Part shown: piece after piece, positions 9,341 through 18,460 of the stretch
Position numbering within the stretch: the stretch's first letter is position 1
Layout of the letters: every line of letters begins with the position of its first letter
Assembly (NCBI RefSeq): GCF_006716485.1
Contig: NZ_VFPD01000002.1
Span: 362,486-426,485, forward strand
Source of the DNA: Chryseobacterium aquifrigidense
GTDB lineage: Bacteria; Bacteroidota; Bacteroidia; Flavobacteriales; Weeksellaceae
Length of the DNA: 64,000 nucleotides
Direction of reading: 5' to 3'
The notes under the pieces: generated by a model
Database searches by the model: none
Seen by the model: only the letters and a program-made list of their open reading frames with translations
Told to the model about the DNA's origin: nothing
Position numbers and translations under genes: made by a program

Positions 9341-9365
9341 AACTAATATGGAACTTTACAGGACG

Positions 9366-11561
9366 TTATTTTGTAAACAACATTTCTCTGTATTTTGTCA
9401 TCGGCCAAAGCTCATCGTCAACCATCATTTCCAATGCATCAGAGGCTTCTCTGATTGGGTCGAATAATGGTTTTACTTTATTACAATAGCTTTCTGCCTG
9501 TTTTTGGCTGTCTGAAATACCTTTTGCTGCTTCTCTGGCTTTTAGAAGTTCTTCAACACCAAGTTTAATTTTAGAAACATTTTCAGAAATGCTTGTAATT
9601 AAACTCATTTGTTCTTTTGCTAAAGACTTGAATTCTTTATCACCAAAGATTTCTTTAAGACCTTTCACATTTTCAATTAATCTGTTCTGATAATTTAAAG
9701 CAGAAGGAATGATGTGGTTTCTTGCAATATCACCCAATACTCTGGATTCGATATCAATAACCGTAGAGTATTTCTCTAATTTGATTTCGTTTCTCGCTTC
9801 AACTTCTCTGTGGTTGAAAATTCCCATTTCCTCATATAGGTCCAAGAATTTTTTATCCATTTCCTGCTTTAAAGCTTCTGGAGTTGTTTTAAGGTTGTTT
9901 AATCCTCTTTTCTTAGCTTCTTTCGCCCAGTCATCAGAATATCCGTCTCCTTCAAACATGATGCTTTTACACTGCTTGATGTATTCTCTCAATACGTTGA
10001 AGATCGCTTCATCTTTCTTAAGACCTGTTTCAATTAAAGCATCAACTTCTTTCTTGAAATCGTTAAGCTGTTTTGCAGCAATAGTGTTCATTACGGTCAT
10101 AGACTCTGCACAGTTTGCAGAAGAACCTACCGCTCTGATCTCAAATTTATTTCCTGTAAATGCAAAAGGAGAAGTTCTGTTTCTGTCAGTGTTATCTAAC
10201 AGGATTTCAGGAATCTTTCCAACAACATTTAATTTTAATTCTGTTTTCTCTTCCGGAGATAGTTTTCCGTTTGTTACTTTTTCAAGTTCTTCCAATACAC
10301 TGAACAGCTGGCTTCCGATGAATACGGAGATAATTGCTGGTGGAGCTTCATTGGCACCAAGTCTGTGGTCATTGCTTGCAGAAGCAATACTTGCTCTTAA
10401 AAGGTCTGCATATTCGTGAACCGCTTTAATCGTGTTGACAAAGAATGTTAAGAACTGTAAGTTTTTCTTTGGATTTTTTCCAGGACTTAACAGGTTTTCA
10501 CCAGTATCTGTAGCCAAAGACCAGTTGTTGTGTTTTCCGCTTCCGTTTACTCCCGCGAATGGTTTTTCGTGGAAAAGAATGTGGAAATGGTGTTTGTGAG
10601 CTACTCTCGCCATGATATCCATCAACAAAGAGTTGTGGTCTACAGCAACGTTCACTTCTTCAAACATTGGTGCAAGCTCAAACTGGTTGGGTGCTACCTC
10701 GTTGTGTCTTGTTGTTGCAGGAATCCCCAATTTCATACATTCGATTTCCAACTCTTTCATGAAGTTCATTACTCTTGTAGGAATAGAACCGAAATAATGG
10801 TCATCTAACTGCTGTCCTTTTGCAGGAGAATGTCCTAATAATGTCTTACCTGTCAGCACAAGGTCCGGACGGGACTGATATAATGCTGAATCTACAAGGA
10901 AATATTCCTGCTCCCAACCCAAAGTAGGAGTTACTTTCGTTACGTTTTTGTCAAAATACTGCATTACATTCGTTGCAGCTTCGTCTACAGCGTTCAAAGC
11001 TCTCAAAAGAGGTGCTTTATAATCTAACGTTTCTCCTGTATAAGAGATGAAGATAGAAGGAATACATAATGTAGTTCCCATAATGAATGCCGGAGATGTA
11101 GGATCCCAAGCTGTATAACCTCTTGCTTCAAAAGTATTTCTGATACCTCCGTTAGGGAAAGAAGATGCGTCTGGCTCCTGTTGGATAAGCATGTTTCCAC
11201 TGAATCTTTCGATTGCTCTTCCTCCTTCAATTGGTGTAAAGAAAGAATCGTGCTTTTCTGCAGTAGTACCTGTTAAAGGCTGAAACCAGTGCGTATAGTG
11301 GGTTACCCCTTTGCTCATTGCCCAGTCTTTCATTGCTACAGCTACCTGATCTGCGATATGTCTCTGGATCTTAGTTCCTTTTTTAATCGCATCCATGATA
11401 GAACCGAATGCTTCTTTCGTTAAATATTCTCTCATTGTTTCTTCTGAGAAAACATTTTTACAGAATAGTTCTGATAATTTCGCAGGGATCTCAACAGAGT
11501 TGTCTTTTCTGAAATCCTTAAATGGAAGGGTTTCTAATGCTTTGAATCTTAAGGTTGACAT
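9366..11561 (-). CDS. glnN: Glutamine synthetase type III
   Basis: ATP-dependent ligation of ammonia to glutamate, the main ammonium-assimilation step. At 731 aa it has the length of the GSIII family, which is common in Bacteroidota and much larger than GSI. Typical stretches include THYTHWFQPLTGTTAEKHDSF, the HNEVAPNQFELAP active-site segment and NGSGKHNNWS. The GSIII C-terminal extension with LEMMVDDELWPMTKYREML is present. It is monocistronic, with its own -7 box at 11585-11592 and terminator at 9315-9340. Confidence 0.97.
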   Translation of the reverse strand: MSTLRFKALETLPFKDFRKDNSVEIPAKLSELFCKNVFSEETMREYLTKEAFGSIMDAIKKGTKIQRHIADQVAVAMKDWAMSKGVTHYTHWFQPLTGTTAEKHDSFFTPIEGGRAIERFSGNMLIQQEPDASSFPNGGIRNTFEARGYTAWDPTSPAFIMGTTLCIPSIFISYTGETLDYKAPLLRALNAVDEAATNVMQYFDKNVTKVTPTLGWEQEYFLVDSALYQSRPDLVLTGKTLLGHSPAKGQQLDDHYFGSIPTRVMNFMKELEIECMKLGIPATTRHNEVAPNQFELAPMFEEVNVAVDHNSLLMDIMARVAHKHHFHILFHEKPFAGVNGSGKHNNWSLATDTGENLLSPGKNPKKNLQFLTFFVNTIKAVHEYADLLRASIASASNDHRLGANEAPPAIISVFIGSQLFSVLEELEKVTNGKLSPEEKTELKLNVVGKIPEILLDNTDRNRTSPFAFTGNKFEIRAVGSSANCAESMTVMNTIAAKQLNDFKKEVDALIETGLKKDEAIFNVLREYIKQCKSIMFEGDGYSDDWAKEAKKRGLNNLKTTPEALKQEMDKKFLDLYEEMGIFNHREVEARNEIKLEKYSTVIDIESRVLGDIARNHIIPSALNYQNRLIENVKGLKEIFGDKEFKSLAKEQMSLITSISENVSKIKLGVEELLKAREAAKGISDSQKQAESYCNKVKPLFDPIREASDALEMMVDDELWPMTKYREMLFTK

Positions 11562-11584
11562 AATTGGGTTGATTTTTTACAGTG

Positions 11585-11592
11585 CAAATTTA
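11585..11592 (-). promoter_or_regulatory. glnN -7 box
   Basis: The minus strand reads TAAATTTG, an exact TAnnTTTG match, 23 bp upstream of the glnN ATG. Confidence 0.6.
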
Positions 11593-11619
11593 CAAAAAAA
11601 ATGAATCGAAAATATTTTA

Positions 11620-11640
11620 ACCCCTAAAAATTTTAGGGGT
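11620..11640. terminator. Palindromic hairpin, probable terminator
   Basis: ACCCCTAAAA and TTTTAGGGGT form a perfect 10-bp stem around a single A. It lies downstream of the 441-aa/membrane-protein pair and upstream of glnN on the same strand. The following T-run is weak, so an operator-like role near the glnN promoter is also possible. Confidence 0.5.
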
Positions 11641-11813
11641 GTTCTGAAATTTTATATAATTTAAACAATTGTTTGGTGTTTTTTAACAGGGTGTTTTATG
11701 TTTTCTGTTTAAAAACATTTGTAGAAACAAGAAATTGGTTGTCTGGATGGTGCAAAAAGCGATTGTATTTGCTGTGTTGCGGTATTACCAAATTAAAATT
11801 ACAATTATTTAAA

Positions 11814-12218
11814 CTAATTCTTGAGATTTTTTCTGAAAATAAATAAAAATAAGGGTAGAAAAATAATAAATGAATAGAGAAAAGACTTAAAATAATCTAT
11901 GTCATAAATATCAAATGCGTAAAATAAGATATGAGTTGCAAAAGTTATTAAGAGATAAGGTATTACTTTTTTAGAAGAAATAACTTCATTCACAAAGAAC
12001 ATGACCAGCATTTGAATGAGAATTACCAGCGGGAACTTATCGAACAACCCATAAATTCCTGCAAAAGGGGATATTAAAATTGATTTAATAATTTGGGTAA
12101 AGTCCGGTGCTTCATCAAGCTGAAACAAAAAAAATAAAGCTCTGATAGGAAAGTATATCAAGATATGACAAATCCATATTTTCCAAAAAAGAGAAATTCT
12201 GCTTAATTTATTTTTCAT
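11814..12218 (-). CDS. Small integral membrane protein, unknown function
   Basis: 134 aa with about four hydrophobic segments (IWICHILIYFPIRALFFLF, FPLVILIQMLVMFFV, VIPYLLITFATHILFYAF, FLYSFIIFLPLFLFIF) and a basic tail. I do not recognise a family. Its ATG lies within the 3' end of the upstream 441-aa gene (11-bp overlap), so the two are translationally coupled. That arrangement would suit an immunity protein protecting against the partner, but this is inference only. Confidence 0.75.
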   Translation of the reverse strand: MKNKLSRISLFWKIWICHILIYFPIRALFFLFQLDEAPDFTQIIKSILISPFAGIYGLFDKFPLVILIQMLVMFFVNEVISSKKVIPYLLITFATHILFYAFDIYDIDYFKSFLYSFIIFLPLFLFIFRKNLKN

Positions 12219-13533
12219 AAGGTTTAATAATTTTTACAATTTCATTATTGACGGTTCCATCTGAATTCAGTTTGCCTTTAAATCCATACCATTTTGGTTT
12301 ATGCTTTGATAAATATAGCATTAATAATGGTAAATCTATCCTGAATTGTGAATCTGTTACTTTAGCATTAGGCGTAAAATCATCAAATGCCGGAACAATA
12401 TCGTTAAACCAACTAATTGCTTGAGCTCCGGCTCCATGCCAGCCGCCTTGAGGGTCTTTGTCTGCCATATTCTGGAACCTGGATATCGTTGATGAACTTG
12501 TTTTTCCATAAATAGGAGGAGCTACAACCCCTTGTTCATGTTGGATAAATTCTTTGTCCCAGATATAAGCGGCGTCTCCTTTTAAGGGTGTTTTAGCATA
12601 TTGTCCATACATCAGCTCATGAAATTTGGTTATGGCAAAATCGCAAATCCCTAAATTTAATTCATTGAGAATAGTTTCAACATCATTGGCTAAAAAGCTG
12701 TTGCCTCCTTCCAGTGAGTTTGATAATGCCTTTACCAACCCTTTAGCCCCTTTGCACCACTTTACTTCATGCCCGAAACGGTTCTTAATATTCCAGTCTA
12801 CTCCTTCGTAAAAATCATAAATTTGCTTGAAAGGAGCAAGTCTTCCAGGTATTTTGTGTTCAATAATATAGGAATAGGCTCTTCTCCAGGTATCATTATT
12901 TTCTGCCCTGTCTTTTGTAAGCCATGAACCATCCTGTCCTTTCCAGTCTTCTATTTTTATAGCTTTGTTTCGTAAAGCAAGTTTATAGGTTTCGTAATCA
13001 GGAAATTCTCCTCCAATATATTTTTCTACAGAATTTTTGTTGGTCAGGAAATCATACATCGATTGAGGAAAGTTATTGCCAACATAATTTTTGGGAAGAA
13101 GTATTTTAATTTTGCCGCCATCAATATTAATATATTTTGAATGATGAATGGAGGAATCAAAATATTTTACTCTAGAAGCTCCCTCTGCAATTTCTATAAC
13201 AAGTGGATTGATATTTTGTTCCACATCTTTTACTCCGGCGTAGTTGAAAAGAATATTGATTACAGGAAATATTTTTCCCACAATAAAGACTCTTTCTTTA
13301 GGAAATATATCTGTGGAATAGTCAGATAACTGAATAGGCTTAATATATTTTCTGTAATAATTTGCATTACGAATCTGAAAAAGGGTTTTTACCGTATTAA
13401 GTTCTGTTTTATTGAGAAAAAGAACATCTGCTTCTTCCCTGTCTTTTACGGTTAATATTTCCTGTTGTGTAAGATTTGAAATACTCATCGACGGATATTG
13501 GGTAGGTAATCCTAATCTTTTTGGATAGCTCAT
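12208..13533 (-). CDS. Unrecognised 441-aa cytoplasmic-type protein, possible effector
   Basis: No signal peptide and no family that I recognise. The N-terminal part (residues 1-130) is mixed alpha/beta. The middle contains a Trp-rich segment (IEDWKGQDGSWLTKDRA), and a distinctive region reads DPQGGWHGAGAQAISWFNDIVPAFDDF near residue 370. There is one His-Glu pair in KFHELMYGQYA, but not a complete metal-protease signature. It is followed by an 11-bp-overlapping four-helix membrane protein, the layout of many effector-immunity pairs. A TAnnTTTG box at 13559-13566 is a plausible promoter. Confidence 0.7.
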   Translation of the reverse strand: MSYPKRLGLPTQYPSMSISNLTQQEILTVKDREEADVLFLNKTELNTVKTLFQIRNANYYRKYIKPIQLSDYSTDIFPKERVFIVGKIFPVINILFNYAGVKDVEQNINPLVIEIAEGASRVKYFDSSIHHSKYINIDGGKIKILLPKNYVGNNFPQSMYDFLTNKNSVEKYIGGEFPDYETYKLALRNKAIKIEDWKGQDGSWLTKDRAENNDTWRRAYSYIIEHKIPGRLAPFKQIYDFYEGVDWNIKNRFGHEVKWCKGAKGLVKALSNSLEGGNSFLANDVETILNELNLGICDFAITKFHELMYGQYAKTPLKGDAAYIWDKEFIQHEQGVVAPPIYGKTSSSTISRFQNMADKDPQGGWHGAGAQAISWFNDIVPAFDDFTPNAKVTDSQFRIDLPLLMLYLSKHKPKWYGFKGKLNSDGTVNNEIVKIIKPYEK

Positions 13534-13558
13534 TTGTTTATGTTTAATATGATTAGGA

Positions 13559-13566
13559 CAAACTTA
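13559..13566 (-). promoter_or_regulatory. -7 box for the 441-aa gene
   Basis: The minus strand reads TAAGTTTG, 25 bp upstream of the ATG at 13533. Confidence 0.5.
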
Positions 13567-13679
13567 GCCTTAGCAGACGCCAAATCTCGACGTATTAAAG
13601 CAAATATTCATCAGCCTGAAGGATATGTTTTTAAACGACTTGTTAAAAGACAGTTAAAATAAAGTGGGCAAAGATTTTG

Positions 13680-13687
13680 TATATTTG
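13680..13687 (+). promoter_or_regulatory. -7 box that fixes the start of the DUF6909-like gene
   Basis: TATATTTG matches TAnnTTTG and lies 15 bp before the ATG at 13703. The in-frame GTG at 13664 lies upstream of it and so cannot be in the main transcript. Confidence 0.6.
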
Positions 13688-13702
13688 TGTGAAATTTATT
13701 TT

Positions 13703-15394
13703 ATGACAAATTCTAGAGCAAGAGAAACAACAGAGGCTATTGAAAGACTATACATCTCTATGAGACATTTATTTTATAGAGGATTTTTCAAGCCAGGTGG
13801 AGTTTCAGGAGAGAGTATCAGAAGTTTGTTAAAGACCATCAATCCGGAAATTTACGGAACCATGAATATTCCAAGTAAATTGGAACTGGACGGTTTGATG
13901 TATGTACTAGACAGACTTCCGGAAGGAATTGAAGAATGTGCTTTTATTCATCTTACATCTGATGAAGGGTTTGACAAAGGAAGTTTCGAACCTATTGTTC
14001 CTAAGAAAAGAAGAAGAAACTGTTATAGAATAGACGAACACCAGATGAATATTGAGGTTCTTTTGGGCCGTTCCGAAATTTATGACATTCTTACCCACCT
14101 TACCTTCCTTTTTATAGAAGCTGACAAAATCCGTAATCTGGCATTTATCCAGGATGAAAACTGGAAGCCGACACGTGCCTTCAAAATTATTGAAGAAGTG
14201 GTAAAGGGTGAAAAAAAATACAGCAGAAAAGAAAAAGAAGTGGCACTTATTCATCTTTCTTCTTTAATAGGAAGATCTTTTGATGAGACTTTAAGAGCCT
14301 ATAATACTTTTGGTGATGACCATAACCCTGACCGTCTGTTCAAAATCATTTACAACTTAGGAAAAGTAAGTCTTGATGATGCAAAAGGAAGCAGAGAAAG
14401 AGAAATTCATTTCAGTTCTATATTAAAAGAGAGAGTGGGACACCACTATTTCGGGGAGAAATGGGCGAATAAAGTGAAAGAGGTTTTATTTGAAAATGAT
14501 CTTCATATGAGACCTTTGCACATTATTTCTGCCAATATGCACTCCGTGAAAAATATGCTGTATGCCAATAATGCTCTTAAAAAGAAACAGCACCATGAGA
14601 TCGACTATAAACTATACGAAGAGATCTCCAACAAAAAAGAACTTCGTGACAAAGTTTTAAAATATGCTCTGGATGAAGGGATGATTCATATTGCAGACAA
14701 GAGTGGAAGTAATATTGATGTACAGATCATAGACCTCAGCAAAACAGACCTGAAGAATACCCCATTTGCAGACTGTAAGTTCGGAGGAGATGATGTGGTA
14801 ATGGTTTTTGACTACGCATTCGGAGAGCAGGCTTTTGAAGTAATGGATGAATTACTTCGACCTTTCGAACATAAAGGAGAAGTCTATATGATGCATGTGA
14901 AGTCTGTTTCCATCATGGGTAAAGCAGGTATTCTTACCGGAGAGAAAGGAGATATTATGATTCCTACTTCTCATATTTTTGAAGGAACAGCAGATAATTA
15001 TCCTTTTGAAAATGCGTTAAAGCTGGAAGATTTTAAAGATGATGAATTAAAAGCATTTGAAGGTCCAATGATTACGGTGTTGGGAACCTCTCTCCAGAAT
15101 AAAGATATCCTTTCCTACTTTATGAATACTTCATGGAAAGCCATTGGACTTGAAATGGAAGGAGCTCACTACCAGAAAGCCATTCAGGTGGCATCTAAAA
15201 TCAGACATCACATTTCACCGGATCTGTTTGTAATGTATGCTTATTATGCATCGGATAACCCGCTGGAAACAGGAAGTACACTATCTTCAGGAGGCTTAGG
15301 CCTTACAGGAGTAAAGCCAACGTATCTGATTACTTTAAGAATCCTTGAGAAGATTTTAAGAAGCGGAAAGAAAGAAGCTTCGACTAAAAAATAA
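13703..15394 (+). CDS. Large conserved Bacteroidota protein with nucleoside-phosphorylase-like C-terminus (DUF6909-like)
   Basis: 563 aa from the ATG at 13703 (MTNSRARETTEAIERLY). The N-terminal half is helical and unassigned. The C-terminal half resembles the purine nucleoside phosphorylase/MTAN fold: GLEMEGAHYQKA near residue 489 matches the substrate-binding Met-Glu motif of that superfamily, preceded by a beta-rich segment (GPMITVLGTSLQNK) and followed by YYASDNPL. I recall a Bacteroidota family called DUF6909 of this kind; the name is from memory. The substrate is unknown. No signal peptide. Confidence 0.75.
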   Translation: MTNSRARETTEAIERLYISMRHLFYRGFFKPGGVSGESIRSLLKTINPEIYGTMNIPSKLELDGLMYVLDRLPEGIEECAFIHLTSDEGFDKGSFEPIVPKKRRRNCYRIDEHQMNIEVLLGRSEIYDILTHLTFLFIEADKIRNLAFIQDENWKPTRAFKIIEEVVKGEKKYSRKEKEVALIHLSSLIGRSFDETLRAYNTFGDDHNPDRLFKIIYNLGKVSLDDAKGSREREIHFSSILKERVGHHYFGEKWANKVKEVLFENDLHMRPLHIISANMHSVKNMLYANNALKKKQHHEIDYKLYEEISNKKELRDKVLKYALDEGMIHIADKSGSNIDVQIIDLSKTDLKNTPFADCKFGGDDVVMVFDYAFGEQAFEVMDELLRPFEHKGEVYMMHVKSVSIMGKAGILTGEKGDIMIPTSHIFEGTADNYPFENALKLEDFKDDELKAFEGPMITVLGTSLQNKDILSYFMNTSWKAIGLEMEGAHYQKAIQVASKIRHHISPDLFVMYAYYASDNPLETGSTLSSGGLGLTGVKPTYLITLRILEKILRSGKKEASTKK

Positions 15395-15407
15395 TTACAT
15401 TTTTAAG

Positions 15408-15920
15408 ATGACTTTTCTTTATAAATTAAGAAATAATTTCATGAGCGTATCTTTTATGCTCATGATTTTTTTTGTGTCAAGTTGTAACGTAAAAGAAGAA
15501 CAAAATTTTCCTTTTTACCAGCAAACGAATGAAAATAACTGTGGTCCGGCTTGCTTAAAAATGATTTTTGAGTATTATGGAAAAATCTATTCAGAAAAGT
15601 ACTTAGGTGAAATGACTCATGTCAATAGTAATGGAACAACTATGCTTGAATTATCTGATGCCTCAGAAGCGCTGGGATTTAAACCTACAGGACTAAAGGT
15701 TGATTTTCTAAATCTGAGTAAAAATGTTAATTTACCATGTATTGCTTATTGGAAATCCAAACACTTCGTAGTAGTTTATAGGATAGAAAATTCAAAAGTT
15801 TATGTAGCAGATCCAGGAGACACCTTAAAGGTTTATGATAAGGATGAGTTTTGTAATTTGTGGGAGGATCCTCAATATATTGGTGAAAAAACTGGTTATA
15901 TTTTAGAAATTAATAAATAA
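15408..15920 (+). CDS. Lipoprotein with C39-type cysteine peptidase domain
   Basis: 170 aa. The N-terminal signal peptide ends in the lipobox-like VSSC. The mature part is a compact C39 peptidase: Cys in NNCGPACLKMI, His in KSKHFVVVY, and Asp in VYVADPGD, the order of the bacteriocin-leader peptidase triad. C39 domains usually sit at the N-terminus of ABC exporters; here it is free-standing and probably faces the periplasm or cell surface, so a general envelope peptidase or inactive binding role is possible. A second ATG at 15441 would give a shorter signal peptide. Confidence 0.8.
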   Translation: MTFLYKLRNNFMSVSFMLMIFFVSSCNVKEEQNFPFYQQTNENNCGPACLKMIFEYYGKIYSEKYLGEMTHVNSNGTTMLELSDASEALGFKPTGLKVDFLNLSKNVNLPCIAYWKSKHFVVVYRIENSKVYVADPGDTLKVYDKDEFCNLWEDPQYIGEKTGYILEINK

Positions 15921-15924
15921 AATT

Positions 15925-16395
15925 ATGAGCCAAATCTTACAATTATCAAAAAGATTCAGAGAAGTTTTGCTGGATGGCCTCTGGATTGCCAATACCAATT
16001 TTAAAGACCAGCTTTCAGATGTGACCTGGGAACAGGCTATGACAAAGATTGATTCTTTAAATACCATTGCAATGCTCACTTTTCACATCGATTATTATAT
16101 TGCAGGCATTGTCAATGTCTTTGAAGGAGGAGATCTTGAAATAAAGGATAAATTCAGTTTTGATCTTCCTCCCATAGAATCACAGAAGCAATGGGAAGAC
16201 TTGCTGGGTAAGCTTTGGGTAGATTCTGAAAAATTTGCAACCTTATTGGAACAGATGCCGGATTCCAGACTTGATGAGGTTTTTGTGGATGAAAAATATG
16301 GAACCTACCGAAGAAATATAGACGGAATGATTGAGCACAGCTACTATCACCTGGGACAGATTACTTTAATCAAGAAACTCTTGAAAAGCCGATAA
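15925..16395 (+). CDS. DinB/YfiT-like four-helix protein
   Basis: 156 aa, all-helical, with the His pattern of the DinB fold: one in MLTFHIDYYIAG and two near the C-terminus in IEHSYYHLGQIT, which could bind a divalent metal. Members include thiol-dependent transferases, but most are uncharacterised, so only the fold is claimed. It starts 5 bp after the C39 lipoprotein stop and is likely co-transcribed with it. It is unrelated to the DNA polymerase also called DinB at 47.1 kb. Confidence 0.75.
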   Translation: MSQILQLSKRFREVLLDGLWIANTNFKDQLSDVTWEQAMTKIDSLNTIAMLTFHIDYYIAGIVNVFEGGDLEIKDKFSFDLPPIESQKQWEDLLGKLWVDSEKFATLLEQMPDSRLDEVFVDEKYGTYRRNIDGMIEHSYYHLGQITLIKKLLKSR

Positions 16396-16398
16396 AAT

Positions 16399-16431
16399 AT
16401 CCTTGTTAAGGTTTTAAACCTTGGCAAGGAT
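16399..16431. repeat. Intergenic hairpin (likely dispersed repeat)
   Basis: A 13-bp stem (ATCCTTGTTAAGG / CCTTGGCAAGGAT, with two G-U pairs) encloses the symmetric loop TTTTAAA. It follows the DinB-like gene but lacks a terminal U-run, so it may be a repeat element rather than a terminator. Confidence 0.5.
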
Positions 16432-16521
16432 CACAAATAAGGTTTAAAAAGAATTTAACAACCCGAATTAAAATCCATCTAAAACCATAGCAAACAGAAT
16501 AAAACCTCAGAATAACTCCTA

Positions 16522-16553
16522 TTTGAGGTTCTTAGTTAAATTACCTACCTTTA
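16522..16553 (+). promoter_or_regulatory. Promoter of the M1 aminopeptidase gene
   Basis: A -33 TTTG at 16522-16525 and a near-consensus -7 TACCTTTA at 16546-16553 are separated by 20 bp, the spacing expected for the Bacteroidota primary sigma factor. The ATG follows 18 bp later. Confidence 0.55.
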
Positions 16554-16571
16554 GAAAAAATAAAATTTTAA

Positions 16572-18410
16572 ATGAGAAAATCGGCTGCAATCATTTTTGC
16601 GTTTATCATTTCACAATTTCAGGCTCAGCAAGGAGCTTATTATCAGCAGGCTGCAAAGTATAAGATGGATATTGATGTTAATGCTGAAAAATTTACCTAT
16701 CAGGGAAAACAGACTTTAGAATACACCAATAATTCGCCGGATGAGCTGAATGTGGTTTATTTCCACTTATACTGGAATGCCTTCAAACCTAATTCTATGA
16801 TGGACCAAAGAGTGGCTTCACAGGGAAAAAATGGTGACGGAAGACTTCAGAAAGACGGTGTTTCAAGACTTGCTTCCATTCCAAAAGATCAGGAAGGTGC
16901 GCAGAATATCCACTGGATTAAACAAAATGGAAAAGACCTGAAATTTGAGGTTCAGGAAACCATTATGAAAGTATATCTGGCAGAGCCTATCAAGCCAAAT
17001 TCTACCACTACTTTTACAATGGATTGGGATTCTGTAATCCCTCAGCAGATCAGAAGAAGCGGAAGAAACAACAGAGAAGGTGTAGACATGACTATGACCC
17101 AATGGTATCCGAAAATTGCTGAATATGATTATGATGGCTGGGCTACTTTTGATTATCTGGGAAGAGAATTCCATGCGCCATTCTCCGATTTTGATGTTAC
17201 CATTAAAATCAATAAAGATTATGTGGTAGGAGCAGGAGGTATTCTGGAGAACCCTTCAGAAGTAAAAGGCTATGATGCCAATGCAAAAATAAAAACAGAA
17301 AAAGATAAAAAGGCAATCTGGAAATGGACGGCAAAAAATATTCTTGATTTTGCATGGAGTGCAGACAGAGATTATTCTGTAGAAAGCTTCAATGTTCCGC
17401 AAGGTCCGAAAGTATACCTGGTGTATCAGAAAAATGATAAAACGAAAGCGTGGGGTGAATCTCAGCCTTATATTACGAAATACTTCCAGATCATGAATGC
17501 TCACTTCGGAAAATATGTATATCCTACCTATGCATTTATCCAGGGAGGAGATGGCGGAATGGAATATGGGATGTGTACCATGATTTTAGGAGAAGCTAAA
17601 AGTGTTAAAGATTTAATGGGATTAATGGCTCATGAAGGATCTCACTCATGGTATCAGCAGATGCTTGCCACTAACGAATCTGTACGTCCGTGGATGGATG
17701 AAGGTTTTACAAGCTATGCGGAAGGATACACCATGTATCAGTTATTTCCTGAAGATTTACCAAATCCTTTTGTTGAAAGATTAGATGCCTACAGAAACTT
17801 TGTTAAAAAAGGAATTGAAGAACCTGCCGTTTGGTTAGGAGACCATCATGATAACGGTACTGCTTATACTTATGCATCTTATGTAAAAGGTGAGTTGTAT
17901 CTGGTACAGCTTGGATACATTATGGGAGAGCAGAACCTTGCAGAAACCTTAAAACAATATTATGATCAGTGGAGTATGAAACATCCTTCAGACAGGGACT
18001 TCCTTCATATTGCACAGAGAGTTTCCGGGATGGATCTGAAATGGTTTCATAACTATTGGATCAATACCACAAAGACGATCGATTACGGAATTAAAGATGT
18101 AAAATACGATGCAAAATCTACTACCATTACCTTAGTCAACAATGGCCAGGTTCCAATGCCGATTGATTTTGGCGTAATGACAACTGATAAGAAGATTGTT
18201 ACGTATCAGATTCCAATGAATATGACGCATACATGGAAAGAAAAGGATGCGTATGGTGAGTTTAAAACAATGCCTTACTGGCCTTGGACACAGAAAGAAT
18301 ATACGCTTACCATTCCTTATACAAAATCTCAATTATCGGTTCTGGGAATTGATTTCAGCCAGAGAATTGCAGATGTGAATATGGAAAATAATTTTGTTGA
18401 AGTGAAATAA
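16572..18410 (+). CDS. Secreted M1-family zinc metallopeptidase
   Basis: Predicted periplasmic or exported aminopeptidase of 612 aa with a signal peptide (MRKSAAIIFAFIISQFQAQ). The zinc site is HEGSH near residue 356, with the third ligand Glu in WMDEGFTSYAEG 23 residues later, the standard HExxH-x18-E spacing of M1. The substrate-binding GGDGGMEYGM corresponds to the GAMEN-type motif, here MEY. The C-terminal region is beta-rich and ends without a T9SS sorting domain. It has its own promoter and a terminator at 18429-18460. Confidence 0.9.
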   Translation: MRKSAAIIFAFIISQFQAQQGAYYQQAAKYKMDIDVNAEKFTYQGKQTLEYTNNSPDELNVVYFHLYWNAFKPNSMMDQRVASQGKNGDGRLQKDGVSRLASIPKDQEGAQNIHWIKQNGKDLKFEVQETIMKVYLAEPIKPNSTTTFTMDWDSVIPQQIRRSGRNNREGVDMTMTQWYPKIAEYDYDGWATFDYLGREFHAPFSDFDVTIKINKDYVVGAGGILENPSEVKGYDANAKIKTEKDKKAIWKWTAKNILDFAWSADRDYSVESFNVPQGPKVYLVYQKNDKTKAWGESQPYITKYFQIMNAHFGKYVYPTYAFIQGGDGGMEYGMCTMILGEAKSVKDLMGLMAHEGSHSWYQQMLATNESVRPWMDEGFTSYAEGYTMYQLFPEDLPNPFVERLDAYRNFVKKGIEEPAVWLGDHHDNGTAYTYASYVKGELYLVQLGYIMGEQNLAETLKQYYDQWSMKHPSDRDFLHIAQRVSGMDLKWFHNYWINTTKTIDYGIKDVKYDAKSTTITLVNNGQVPMPIDFGVMTTDKKIVTYQIPMNMTHTWKEKDAYGEFKTMPYWPWTQKEYTLTIPYTKSQLSVLGIDFSQRIADVNMENNFVEVK

Positions 18411-18428
18411 CAATAGACCTATACAAAG

Positions 18429-18460
18429 AAAAAATCCACAGACTCATCTGTGGATTTTTT
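18429..18460. terminator. Bidirectional terminator
   Basis: A 14-bp perfect stem with a CTCA loop (core ATCCACAGA / TCTGTGGAT), flanked by A6 and T8. It terminates the M1 gene and the convergent 18461-19063 gene. Confidence 0.9.

Larger units (their letters stand above)
9087..9365. other. Intergenic region with two hairpins
   Basis: No gene was recognised. It contains two hairpins, described as separate terminator entries: the glnN terminator at 9315-9340 and a second stem at 9179-9215 with poly-T on the right and T-rich sequence on the left. A small RNA ending at the second hairpin cannot be excluded, but nothing positively supports one. Confidence 0.4.

Noticed and set aside
9709..10419. 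236-codon open frame opposite glnN
   Set aside because: It is antisense to a conserved enzyme, with Ser/Phe/Ile-rich composition typical of a shadow frame.
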